Of a stretch of 53,489 nucleotides of DNA, positions 33,906 through 41,713 are shown piece after piece; the stretch's first letter is position 1; each line of letters begins with the position of its first letter. The notes beneath the pieces were generated by a model that did no database searches, had not been told where the DNA came from, and saw only the letters and a list, made by a program, of their open reading frames with translations. The stretch is taken from positions 1 to 53,489 of the forward strand of contig JAJDOE010000103.1 of NCBI GenBank assembly GCA_022340345.1, read 5' to 3'. This DNA comes from Gammaproteobacteria bacterium. GTDB lineage: Bacteria; Pseudomonadota; Gammaproteobacteria; HyVt-429. The position numbers and the translations under genes are program-made.

Positions 33906-35321
33906 ATGCGCCATGATCCCGAGGGCACTCGGCTGCCCATCAAGCTGGATGCGGCCAGCAATGCCGAGTTTGCGCCCCGTCCCCTGAGTGCCGCGGAGCG
34001 ACGTGCGCGCCGCCAGGCACTGCGGGATGCGGACGCCAACGCGCGCCGTGCCGGACTGCCGCGGCGCCGCTTCCTGGTGTCCCTGTGCGGGGCGGCGTCC
34101 ACCCTGCTGAGTTTCAACATGGCCAACGCCGCCCGTGGCGTGCACGGCGGCTTCTTCGACATCCACCGGGAAGCGGCCCTGGACCCGGAGCTGGCGCAGG
34201 CCGCGGTCGGGCCGGCGGCAGACGAGTTCATCTTCGACGTGCAGGGTCACTACCTGCCGCCGCGCACGGCGGCGGCCCTGAAGCCGCGCTGCGCCGCCGA
34301 TCACCCGGCGCTGTCGCGGGACTACCTGGCCTGCCTTGGCGCCGAGTCCTTCATCAAGGACGTGTTCATGGACTCGGACACGGACATGATGGTGTTGTCC
34401 TTCGTGCCATCGGCGCGGGACGCGGAACCGCTGACCATCGAGGAGGCGGACGCCACCCGGCGCATCGTCGAGCTGATGGAAGGCAGCCACCGCCTGCTGC
34501 TGCACGGGCGCGTCAATCCCAACCAGGCGGGCGACCTCGAGGACATGGAGCGTCTGGCGGGATTCGGCATCTCTGCCTGGAAGACCTATACGCAGTGGGG
34601 ACCGGACCAGCAGGGCTATTACCTGGACGACGACACCGGCATTGCCTTCATCGAGCGAGCACGGGAACTCGGCGTGCGCAATATCTGCGTGCACAAGGGC
34701 ATACCCTTCGGCACAGATTCCTACGAGCATTCGACCTGCCGGGACATCGGCGTGGTGGCGCGGCGCTACCCGGACGTGAACTTCCTCGTCTACCACTCGG
34801 GCTGGGTGCCCGGCAAGGCGGAGGGTCCCTACGACCCGGACCGCCAGGACGGCGTGGACGCGCTGGTCACCTCGTTGCGGGAGAACGGCATTGGGCCGGG
34901 CGGGAACGTGTATCCGGAACTGGGCTCCACATGGCGCTACCTGTCCATGCGCGACCCCGACTCGGCGGCGCATACCCTGGGCAAGCTGCTGAAATACGCT
35001 GGGGAGCGCAACGTGCTGTGGGGCACGGACTCGGTCTGGTATGGCTCACCCCAGGACCAGATCCAGGCCATGCGCAGCTTTCAGATCGCCGGGCCGCTGC
35101 GCGAGGCCCACGGCTACCCGGAAATTACGCCCGCATTGCGGGCACGCATTTTCGGCGGCAACGCCCTGCGCATCTACGACGTGAAACGGACCGGCGAAAG
35201 ATCAGGTGCGGACGCGGTGGCGCGTGCGCGAGAGGAATACCGGCAGGACCCGGACCCGCATTTTCTCAGCCACGGGCCGACAACGAGGCGGGATTTTCTG
35301 CGGTTGCGGCATCCGGTATAG
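33906..35321 (+). CDS. Tat-exported amidohydrolase-2 family protein
   Basis: The 471-residue protein has a twin-arginine signal set unusually far in: RRRFLVSLCGAASTLLSF at residues 53-70 after a 52-residue charged leader. The rest resembles amidohydrolase-2 TIM barrels (PF04909): FIFDVQGHYLPP near the first strand, NICVHKGIPFG, FLVYHSGWVPGK and VLWGTDSVWYGSP toward the end. In related metal enzymes the first motif is HxH; here it is QGH, so the first ligand is replaced by glutamine, which may change metal content or the reaction. Start ATG 33906 has AGGAGG-like GGAGGAAA just upstream. The substrate is unknown. It lies 78 bases after the unknown membrane protein. Confidence 0.85.
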   Translation: MRHDPEGTRLPIKLDAASNAEFAPRPLSAAERRARRQALRDADANARRAGLPRRRFLVSLCGAASTLLSFNMANAARGVHGGFFDIHREAALDPELAQAAVGPAADEFIFDVQGHYLPPRTAAALKPRCAADHPALSRDYLACLGAESFIKDVFMDSDTDMMVLSFVPSARDAEPLTIEEADATRRIVELMEGSHRLLLHGRVNPNQAGDLEDMERLAGFGISAWKTYTQWGPDQQGYYLDDDTGIAFIERARELGVRNICVHKGIPFGTDSYEHSTCRDIGVVARRYPDVNFLVYHSGWVPGKAEGPYDPDRQDGVDALVTSLRENGIGPGGNVYPELGSTWRYLSMRDPDSAAHTLGKLLKYAGERNVLWGTDSVWYGSPQDQIQAMRSFQIAGPLREAHGYPEITPALRARIFGGNALRIYDVKRTGERSGADAVARAREEYRQDPDPHFLSHGPTTRRDFLRLRHPV

Positions 35322-35326
35322 GTGTC

Positions 35327-36574
35327 ATGTCATCCCGAACGCGCGGACGGATCTCCAGCGATCCCGCCAGTAAAAAATCCGAAAGCAATGAGGGGCGGGT
35401 GGATCATCGCCCCCTGATTACGATCGTGGTGCATGATCTGGCCACGAACAGTTTCGGCCGGGCCCTGCGCCTTTCCCGGATGCTGGCTCCGGAGTTCGCG
35501 GTGGAGTACCTCGGCTTCGCCTCCGGCCCGACCTGGGCGCCGGCGGCGGGTCATGGCCAGGTGCAGCATCGTGCGCCCACGCCGGATCGGAGGCAGTACC
35601 GTTCGGAACTCCGTGCGCTGGCCCGGCGCGCGCGAGGGGACCTGGTGATCGCTTGCAAGCCATGGCCCTCCGTTCTCGCTCTCGCCGGCCGTGCGGCCCG
35701 GCAAATTGGCGGTCCGCGAATACTGGATATCGATGACTGGGAACTTGGGTGGTTCTACTCCCCGTCGCGTCGCACCATCCTTTCCCGGGCCATCGGTACG
35801 ATCCGCGATCCGAACGGTCTGCTGCGCACCGCTTGCGCGGAGTACCAGGCGCGTTGCTGGCCCGTCCGCATCGCGTCCAACCGCTTCCTGGCGGCTCGAT
35901 TTTCCGCCACCCTGATCCCGCACGGGGCAGACACCACGGTCCTTCAACCTGCCTCGGCGGCGCAGCGGGCCGCCGCACGCGCCCGGCTCGGACTCGATCC
36001 GGATCGCGTCTGGCTGGGCTTCGTTGGAACGCCCCTGCGGCACAAGGGCATTCGCGTCCTGGTCGATGCCTTGCGCGGCCTGGAAGGTGACGATGTAGGA
36101 CTCCTGATCGCTGGCGCCGCCCGCGAAAGCTCGCTGGTGGCCAGGCTGGTGGACCTGGCGCCGGGCCTGGTGAAAACCAGTCCACCCTTTTCCGTTAACG
36201 AACTCCCGGACATCCTTGCCGCGATCGATCTCGTCTGCCTTCCCCAGCTGGATCTGCCATTTTGCCGCGGGCAAATGCCCGCCAAGGCGTACGATGCCAT
36301 GGCCATGGCCATTCCCGTTGTCGCTTCGGCGGTGTGCGATTTTCCGGAGGTGCTGGAAGGCTGTGGCGTCCTGGTGCCTCCGGGAAACGTCGCTGCGGTG
36401 GGCAAAGCCGTCGCTTCTCTGGTTCGGGATCCGCACAAGCGAGCTGAGCTCGGCCGCCGCGGACGGGATCGCTGCGAACGCGAGTTCAGCACGGGAGTGG
36501 TTGGAGCGCGCCTGCGGGAGATTGTCCGGCAGACGCTGGAGGGCGAGGGTGCGACGGACAGCCTGGCCGGCTAA
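35327..36574 (+). CDS. Family 4-type glycosyltransferase
   Basis: The 415-residue reading begins at ATG 35327, five bases after the amidohydrolase stop. GTG 35399, with GAGG five bases upstream, is an alternative start that gives 391 residues and begins just before the conserved ITIVVHDLATNSFGRALRLS. The C-terminal half has the GT-B donor domain: WLGFVGTPLRHKGIRVLVDA, LLIAGAARESS, LVCLPQLDLPFCRGQMPAKA, and VASAVCDFPEVLEGCGVLVP with the usual acidic motif region. The protein likely transfers a sugar in surface polysaccharide or glycolipid synthesis; the acceptor is unknown. The first 24 codons from ATG 35327 come from sequence resembling the dispersed repeat, which favours the later start. Confidence 0.85.
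   Translation: MSSRTRGRISSDPASKKSESNEGRVDHRPLITIVVHDLATNSFGRALRLSRMLAPEFAVEYLGFASGPTWAPAAGHGQVQHRAPTPDRRQYRSELRALARRARGDLVIACKPWPSVLALAGRAARQIGGPRILDIDDWELGWFYSPSRRTILSRAIGTIRDPNGLLRTACAEYQARCWPVRIASNRFLAARFSATLIPHGADTTVLQPASAAQRAAARARLGLDPDRVWLGFVGTPLRHKGIRVLVDALRGLEGDDVGLLIAGAARESSLVARLVDLAPGLVKTSPPFSVNELPDILAAIDLVCLPQLDLPFCRGQMPAKAYDAMAMAIPVVASAVCDFPEVLEGCGVLVPPGNVAAVGKAVASLVRDPHKRAELGRRGRDRCEREFSTGVVGARLREIVRQTLEGEGATDSLAG
35329..35368. repeat. Partial copy of the dispersed repeat at the glycosyltransferase start
   Basis: GTCATCCCGAACGCGCGGAC followed by GGATCTCCAGCGATCCCGCC resembles one end of the hairpin repeat at 16591 (GTCATTCCGAACGCCGCG). It sits at the boundary between the amidohydrolase and glycosyltransferase genes. 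The match is by eye and partial. Confidence 0.45.
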
Positions 36575-36629
36575 CCAGCCCGGGCAGGTCGGCATGGGGC
36601 AGATCACGCTTGTGCCTGCATTATCCGGG

Positions 36630-36654
36630 AAAATTGTGATCCGACCCCAATTTT
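36630..36654. repeat. Inverted repeat, possible relic of a REP/RAYT-type element
   Basis: AAAATTG and CAATTTT flank TGATCCGACCC. Reverse complemented, it reads like the AATTGGGGTC-type sequences commonly found next to REP-associated tyrosine transposases. No transposase gene is nearby. The 208-base gap 36575-36782 otherwise holds a stretch with coding-like composition on the plus strand (36680-36780) but no recognisable gene. Confidence 0.45.
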
Positions 36655-36782
36655 CTTCGGGCCGTCTGCTTGGTTTTGCTGGTGAAGCCAGGGACTTGGC
36701 TTTCCGGCAAGCGCTGCTGGCCGCGGGTCCGGACCCCGTGACGGCGTATCGCGGTTACTTCGCCTGGCGCCGGAACACCGGC

Positions 36783-37271
36783 CTAGATCCAGCGCCGGAC
36801 GCGTTGCCGGTAGCTGTCGTAGTCGGCCCCGAATTTGCTACTGAGGTATTTCTCTTCGCGGGCGATCACCCCGTAGCGCAACACGGCCCAGGCGGGCGCC
36901 AGCCACGCGAGCAACCAGGGTTCCGCCAGTATCCCGGCCAGCCCCGCCTGCAGGCTGAGCAGGGACAGGTACATGGGGTTTCGAGTGAAGCGGTACGGAC
37001 CCGAATCCACCAGCCGGGTAGTGCTCTGGAAGGGATTGATGGTGGTGCGCGCGGTGCGGAAGCTCAGCGCCGCCCAGGCGACCAGGCCGGCGGCCAGCAG
37101 CGCCAGCAACCGCCCCGGCCAGACCATTTCGTCCGCGAATCCCGGCCAATCCAACGGCCAGTAGTGGCCGCAGAGCAACCCGGCGGCGATGGTGACAGAG
37201 ACGATCAGCGGTGGCGGCGCCAGGATGCGTGCGCTGTCCGGGGCGCGCCGGAAATGGTCCGTCAGGCTCAC
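36783..37271 (-). CDS. Isoprenylcysteine carboxyl methyltransferase-like membrane protein
   Basis: The 162-residue protein has about four hydrophobic segments and the family motif DSGPYRFTRNPMYLSLLSLQ at residues 89-108, followed near the end by REEKYLSSKFGADYDSYRQR. These features define the ICMT/PEMT/NnrU-like group of membrane methyltransferases. Bacterial members act on varied lipid or protein substrates, mostly unknown. The start is GTG 37271, overlapping the TGA of the proteasome-like gene by four bases (GTGA), so they are likely co-translated. Confidence 0.88.
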   Translation of the reverse strand: MSLTDHFRRAPDSARILAPPPLIVSVTIAAGLLCGHYWPLDWPGFADEMVWPGRLLALLAAGLVAWAALSFRTARTTINPFQSTTRLVDSGPYRFTRNPMYLSLLSLQAGLAGILAEPWLLAWLAPAWAVLRYGVIAREEKYLSSKFGADYDSYRQRVRRWI

Positions 37272-37846
37272 CGGCGAGCACGGATGCGCAGGCTGCGGAC
37301 CTCCACCGGCGGCAGGCAGCCATCGTCGAATTCGCAGGCCGCCAGTATCCCGGCGCGGGCGATGGCGCGGGGATCCTTGAGCCGGCCGTAGACCGCGTGC
37401 ATCGCGCCCAGCGCCAGACGGGTGCCGGAGCCGATGGCCCAGAATCGGGTGTACTCGGTTACCGAGCGCCAGCTCTCCAGTTCAAACAGACCACCGGGGC
37501 CGGCGATCAGCAGGCTCAACTGGCTGGATTCCACCGGCTGCTCCTTGTCTTCCCGCGGCTCCACGAAGTAGTCGTCCTTGAGCAGGCGGTGCAGCTTGAG
37601 GGCGGTGGCGAAAATTGCCTCGCGGTTGGAGAAGTCCAGCTCCTTGCGATGTCGCTGCACCACGTGCTGCATGATATTGGCGGTGGCCGCCCAACCGGCG
37701 ACTCCGATCCAGGTGCCGCCGGTGCGCAGCAGCTTGGTGTGGTTGATCCGCCAGGCGGCCGGAATCAGCAGGGACTCGTCCGATTCCGCGGTGTCCGCGG
37801 CGATTGCAGCCTGCTGTCCCTTGCGTACGACGACGATTATCGACAC
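37268..37846 (-). CDS. Stand-alone proteasome/HslV-fold Ntn hydrolase with Ser1
   Basis: The start is GTG 37846, with GGAG eight bases upstream. The product is 192 residues and begins [22 protein letters not shown], the first strand and turn of an HslV/proteasome beta subunit. Removing Met would expose Ser1, where the family usually has Thr1. D17 is conserved, a lysine occurs at 37 (NHTKLL; Lys33 in HslV, with a longer loop), IGSG around S139 and CEFDDG near 170-175 also fit the fold. No HslU-like ATPase gene is in the window. It overlaps pyrC' by ten bases upstream and the methyltransferase-like gene downstream. Function is unknown; whether it is proteolytic is inference. Confidence 0.8.
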   Translation of the reverse strand: MSIIVVVRKGQQAAIAADTAESDESLLIPAAWRINHTKLLRTGGTWIGVAGWAATANIMQHVVQRHRKELDFSNREAIFATALKLHRLLKDDYFVEPREDKEQPVESSQLSLLIAGPGGLFELESWRSVTEYTRFWAIGSGTRLALGAMHAVYGRLKDPRAIARAGILAACEFDDGCLPPVEVRSLRIRARR

Positions 37847-39132
37847 CGCACCGGCTCCGGTCCGAACACCACTTCGCCGCCCACCAGGGTCTGGATCACG
37901 CGGCCGCGAAAGGGCCAGCCGGCAAACGGCGTATTGGTACCGCGGCTGGCCATCTGGTCCGGGTCCAGCACCCACTCCGCCTCCGGGTCGAAAATACACA
38001 CGTCCGCGGTGGCCCCGACACCCAGATGGCCGGCGTCGATGCGCAAAACCGCCGCGGGTTCCGAGGTCAGCGCGGAAATTGCCCGGCCCATTTCCATGCT
38101 GCCGTCGTCCACCAGCCGCAGGGTCAGGGGCAGCAGGGTCTCCAGCGCCGAAATCCCGGGTTCCGCCGCGATGAAGGCGGCCAGCTTGGCGTCCGGTTCG
38201 TGAGGCTCGTGGTCCGAACAAATGACGCTGATGGCGCCTTCCGCCACCGCATGACGCAGCGCGTCGCGGTCCCGCTGGCTGCGCAGGGGTGGGCGCACAT
38301 GGCACTGGGTATTGAAGAAACCGATGTCGTGCTCGGTCAGGTGCAGGTGGTGAGCGGTGACGTCCGCGGTCACCGGCAGGCCCTGTTCCCGGGCGGCGGT
38401 CACCAGCGCCACCGCGCTGGCGCTGGACAGGTGGCAGAAGTGGGCGCGCACGCCGGTCTGCTGAATCAGCGCCAGGTCGCGGCTGACCCCGATGCGTTCG
38501 GCGGAATCCGGAATCGCCGGCAGCCCCAGCCGCGTGGCCACTTCACCTTCATGCACGCAACCCTTACCCCGCAACCAGGGGTCCTCGCAATGCAGGAACA
38601 CGGTGAGATCGAAACTGGCGGCGTATTCCATGGCGTGGCGCAACACCGCGGTATCCCGTATCGGCTCCAGCGCGTTGCTGAAACCCACGCAGCCGGCCTC
38701 TTCGAGGGCCGCCATGTCCGCCAGGTGGGCCCCCGCCAGGCCGCGGGTGAGGGCGCCCAGGGGATGCACGAAGGCCTTCTCGTATCGCCAGGCCCGCTGC
38801 TGGATCAGTTGCGCCATGGCCGGGGTGTCCACCGGTGGGTTGGTGTCCGGCGGACAGCACAGGGTCGTAATACCTGCCGTCACGGCGGCGGCGGTTTCGC
38901 TTTCGATGGTCGCCTTGTATTCCAGACCCGGCTCCCGCAGCCGCGCACGCAGGTCCACCAGTCCGGGACAGACGATGCAGCCACCCGCATCCAGTTCCTG
39001 TTCGGGTTTGAAGCCCCGGGGTTTTTCCCCTATCCCGGCGACAAAGCCGGTGGCGTCGATGTACAGGTCGGCTTCCCGATCCACGCCGTTGGCGGGATCG
39101 ACCAGGTAGCCATTGCGGATCACCAGGCTCAT
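37837..39132 (-). CDS. Catalytically deficient dihydroorotase homologue PyrC' (PyrX)
   Basis: The 431-residue protein has the class I dihydroorotase fold and length, but the metal-binding HxH motif before REPG is RxR ([13 protein letters not shown]), and the carboxylated lysine position is replaced (GCVGFSNAL). The later FCHLSSA and [11 protein letters not shown] motifs remain. Loss of the HxH is the known mark of PyrC' subunits that in Pseudomonas are non-catalytic and stabilise the PyrB dodecamer. A functional dihydroorotase should therefore be elsewhere. The start overlaps the pyrB stop by four bases (ATGA). Confidence 0.93.
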   Translation of the reverse strand: MSLVIRNGYLVDPANGVDREADLYIDATGFVAGIGEKPRGFKPEQELDAGGCIVCPGLVDLRARLREPGLEYKATIESETAAAVTAGITTLCCPPDTNPPVDTPAMAQLIQQRAWRYEKAFVHPLGALTRGLAGAHLADMAALEEAGCVGFSNALEPIRDTAVLRHAMEYAASFDLTVFLHCEDPWLRGKGCVHEGEVATRLGLPAIPDSAERIGVSRDLALIQQTGVRAHFCHLSSASAVALVTAAREQGLPVTADVTAHHLHLTEHDIGFFNTQCHVRPPLRSQRDRDALRHAVAEGAISVICSDHEPHEPDAKLAAFIAAEPGISALETLLPLTLRLVDDGSMEMGRAISALTSEPAAVLRIDAGHLGVGATADVCIFDPEAEWVLDPDQMASRGTNTPFAGWPFRGRVIQTLVGGEVVFGPEPVRCR

Positions 39133-40112
39133 GCGTCGGGCAGCCGTGACCGGCGCGGTTCACTGCCGCCGAGGATGATGGCCATCACCGCCATGCGAAT
39201 GGCGATCCCGTAGGTGACCTGGGCCAGGATCACCGAGCGCTCCCCGTCCGCTACCGCGGAGTCGATTTCGAGGCCGCGATTGATGGGGCCCGGGTGCATG
39301 ACGATGGCTCCGGAATCCGCCAGCGCGAGGCGTTCCTCGGTCAGGCCATAGAGGTTGAAATATTCCTGCTCGCTGGGAATCTGTGCGCCGTCCATGCGTT
39401 CGCGCTGCACCCGCAGCATCATGATTACGTCCACGTCCCGCAGGCCCTCGTCCATTTCAGTAAACACCCGCACCCCCAGTCGCTCAATCTCCCGGGGCAG
39501 CAGGGTGCGCGGGCCCACCACGCGGATTTCCGCCACTCCCAGGGTACTCAGGGCGTGAATCTGGGAACGGGCCACCCGGGAATGCAGCACGTCGCCGACC
39601 ACTGCCACCCGCAGGTTCCGGAACTCGCCCTTGTGGGCGCGGATGGTGAACATGTCCAGCAGTGCCTGGGTCGGGTGGGCGTGGCGGCCGTCGCCGGCAT
39701 TGATGATGTGCACGTGATCCGGGACGTTGCGTGCGATCAGGTGCGGTGCGCCGCTTTCCGGGTGGCGCACGCAGAACAGGTCCGTATGCATGGCCTCCAG
39801 GGTGCGCACCGTGTCCAGCAGCGTCTCGCCCTTGGACGTGGAAGAGTGGGTCGGGTTGAGGTTGATTACGTCCGCCGACAGTCGCTTGGCGGCGATTTCA
39901 AAGGTGGTGCGGGTGCGCGTGCTGGCCTCGAAAAACAGATTGACCACCGTGCGCCCGCGCAGCAGCGGAACCTTTTTGATTTCCCGCCGGCCAAGGGTAA
40001 TAAACGATTCTGCGGTATCGAGGATGTTGAGAAGTGTTTCGCTACTCAGCCCCTCGATGGTGAGTAGATGCCGGAGATTGCCCTGTTCGGTGAGCTGGAT
40101 GCCCGGACTCAA
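39129..40112 (-). CDS. pyrB: Aspartate carbamoyltransferase catalytic subunit
   Basis: The 327-residue enzyme makes carbamoyl aspartate from carbamoyl phosphate and aspartate. Carbamoyl-phosphate motif [13 protein letters not shown], the lysine segment [12 protein letters not shown] and [14 protein letters not shown] are intact. The start is TTG 40112, which overlaps the pyrR stop by four bases (TTGA). The N-terminal extension before [10 protein letters not shown] resembles that of the Pseudomonas enzyme, where it carries the nucleotide effector site. No pyrI is seen. Confidence 0.97.
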   Translation of the reverse strand: MSPGIQLTEQGNLRHLLTIEGLSSETLLNILDTAESFITLGRREIKKVPLLRGRTVVNLFFEASTRTRTTFEIAAKRLSADVINLNPTHSSTSKGETLLDTVRTLEAMHTDLFCVRHPESGAPHLIARNVPDHVHIINAGDGRHAHPTQALLDMFTIRAHKGEFRNLRVAVVGDVLHSRVARSQIHALSTLGVAEIRVVGPRTLLPREIERLGVRVFTEMDEGLRDVDVIMMLRVQRERMDGAQIPSEQEYFNLYGLTEERLALADSGAIVMHPGPINRGLEIDSAVADGERSVILAQVTYGIAIRMAVMAIILGGSEPRRSRLPDA

Positions 40113-40606
40113 GTCCCGTCCTCGAGGATGTTGAGCTGCATGTCGTCTGGGCCCGCCAGCTTGACGTGCTGGTGTTCCGCCAGTTCCAGCTTGCGGCCCA
40201 CCACGTCGGGCTGGATGGGCAATTCACGGGCGTCCCGGTCCACCAGCACCGCCAGGGTTATGGAGCGCGGGCGCCCGTAGTCAAAGATTTCGTTGAGCGC
40301 CGCGCGAATGGTGCGACCGGTCTGCAGCACGTCATCCACCAGGATCACGTTGCGTCCGTCCACGTCCACCGGCAGGTCCGAGGCGCGCACCTGTGGGTGT
40401 ACGCCGACGCGGGTGAAGTCGTCCCGGTAAAAGGTGATATCCAGGCTTCCCAGGGGTTCGGTGAAACCCATCCGGGAGTGCAGTTCCGCGGCAATCCAGG
40501 CGCCGCCGGAATGAATGCCCACCAGCAGCGGATCCGCTGGCATTCGCTCGCGCAACTGTGTCGCCATGCTTTCCAGCAGGCTTTGGATTTCCTTGCTATG
40601 GGCCAC
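40109..40606 (-). CDS. pyrR: PyrR, pyrimidine regulator / uracil phosphoribosyltransferase
   Basis: The 165-residue protein has the PRPP-binding motif [18 protein letters not shown] and the family segment [13 protein letters not shown]. In Gram-positive bacteria PyrR binds pyr leader RNA; in Pseudomonas-type clusters its role is less clear and may include uracil phosphoribosyltransferase activity. GTG 40606 gives [20 protein letters not shown]; it overlaps the ruvX end by 11 bases. No obvious anti-terminator leader hairpin is seen before pyrB, since the two genes overlap. Confidence 0.94.
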   Translation of the reverse strand: MAHSKEIQSLLESMATQLRERMPADPLLVGIHSGGAWIAAELHSRMGFTEPLGSLDITFYRDDFTRVGVHPQVRASDLPVDVDGRNVILVDDVLQTGRTIRAALNEIFDYGRPRSITLAVLVDRDARELPIQPDVVGRKLELAEHQHVKLAGPDDMQLNILEDGT

Positions 40607-41024
40607 CGGGATTCTCGCGAAAAAACGTCTGCAAGATGATCTGTGCGGACGCACCGTCGATCCGCTCCCGAATCCGGTCGCTGCGGGTGCCCTCGGCTTC
40701 AAGTGCCGCGCGGGCGGTCCGGGAACTCAGTCGCTCGTCGATCAGATGAACGGGCCGATTGTAGCGGCTTGACAGTTGCCGGCCAAACTTTCGCGCCAGA
40801 CCCGTGGTGTCGTTGTCACTGCCGTCCATGTTCAGCGGAAGACCCACCACCAGCGCCTGTGGGTCCCACTCCGTCAGCAAGGAATCGATACGCGGCCAGT
40901 CCGGGCGGCCGTGGCGGCAATCCACGTTTTCCAGGGGTCGGGCGGACGCGACCAGTGTCTGGCCCACGGCGAGGCCGATGCGGCGGGTTCCGAAGTCGAA
41001 GGCCAGCAGGATCCCCGGGTTCAA
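40596..41024 (-). CDS. ruvX: Holliday junction resolvase-like protein RuvX (YqgF)
   Basis: The 142-residue RNase H-fold protein starts MNPGILLAFDFGTRRIGLAV, with the catalytic aspartate in the first strand, then LVVGLPLNMDGSDND and VHLIDERLSSRTAR. YqgF has been implicated in 16S rRNA 5' processing and is a predicted junction resolvase. The start codon is TTG 41024, overlapping the yqgE stop by four bases (TTGA). The size and neighbours (yqgE, pyrR) are usual for gammaproteobacteria. Confidence 0.95.
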   Translation of the reverse strand: MNPGILLAFDFGTRRIGLAVGQTLVASARPLENVDCRHGRPDWPRIDSLLTEWDPQALVVGLPLNMDGSDNDTTGLARKFGRQLSSRYNRPVHLIDERLSSRTARAALEAEGTRSDRIRERIDGASAQIILQTFFRENPGGP

Positions 41025-41572
41025 GCGTGCCCGGCCTCGCTGGAAAGCAGCGCCGGGTCCACCCCCAGGTGGCGGGTGGCCGCCTCCCAGCAGCCGTCCG
41101 CGGGGGTTTCGAAAATTAGCTGGGTGTTGGCCGGGCCGTTCAGCCAGGCGTTCTGGCTGATTTCGTGTTCCAGTTGGCCAGCACCCCAGCCGGCGTAACC
41201 CAGCGCCACCAGATAGTGGCGGGGACCTGTGGCCCCGGCGATCGCGGCAAGCACGTCCTGGGAGGTGGTCAAGGCCAGGTCCTCGCCCACCACCAGGGTT
41301 GATTCCCAGCCCGGACCGTCATGGATCACGAAGCCCCGCTCCATTTGCACCGGTCCGCCATGAAACACCGGGCGATCCAGGCTGGCCGGGTCGCCGCCGC
41401 TGACGTGCATCTGCTCCAGGACTTCTCCCAGGTTGAGCTGGGTAGGGCGGTTGATAACGATTCCCAGGGCGCCTTCCGCACCGTGCTGACAGACCAGGGT
41501 GACGGTGCGACTGAAATTGGGATCCTGCATGCTGGGCATGGCGATCAGGAACTGGTTGCGCAGGGATTCCAC
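41021..41572 (-). CDS. yqgE: YqgE/AlgH family protein
   Basis: The 183-residue protein carries the family N-terminus VESLRNQFLIAMPSMQDPNF, the ALGIVINRPTQLNLGEVL motif and GYAGWGAGQLEHEISQNAWL. Its biochemical role is unknown; in Pseudomonas the homologue was named AlgH for an effect on alginate. GTG 41572 is selected because it starts just before the conserved sequence; the open frame to 41713 is low-complexity. This leaves 141 bases to tonB that hold no recognisable gene. Confidence 0.92.
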   Translation of the reverse strand: MESLRNQFLIAMPSMQDPNFSRTVTLVCQHGAEGALGIVINRPTQLNLGEVLEQMHVSGGDPASLDRPVFHGGPVQMERGFVIHDGPGWESTLVVGEDLALTTSQDVLAAIAGATGPRHYLVALGYAGWGAGQLEHEISQNAWLNGPANTQLIFETPADGCWEAATRHLGVDPALLSSEAGHA

Positions 41573-41713
41573 GATGTTTCGGTCTAGCTCAGCCGCGGCC
41601 GCACGCCGTCCGGTGTGGAGCGATGACCGGATTATACGGCACCGGCTGCGGTGTGCACGAAGGTGTCCGGCCGGCGCCGGCGGCGGCGGTTTCCCGGGCG
41701 TTTTCGGAATCAA

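Noticed and set aside
34085-36574. 829-codon frame joining antiphase sequence of the amidohydrolase to the glycosyltransferase
   Set aside because: The first part is a shifted reading of the amidohydrolase gene; only the part after about 35327 shows a real domain, so it is not a fusion.
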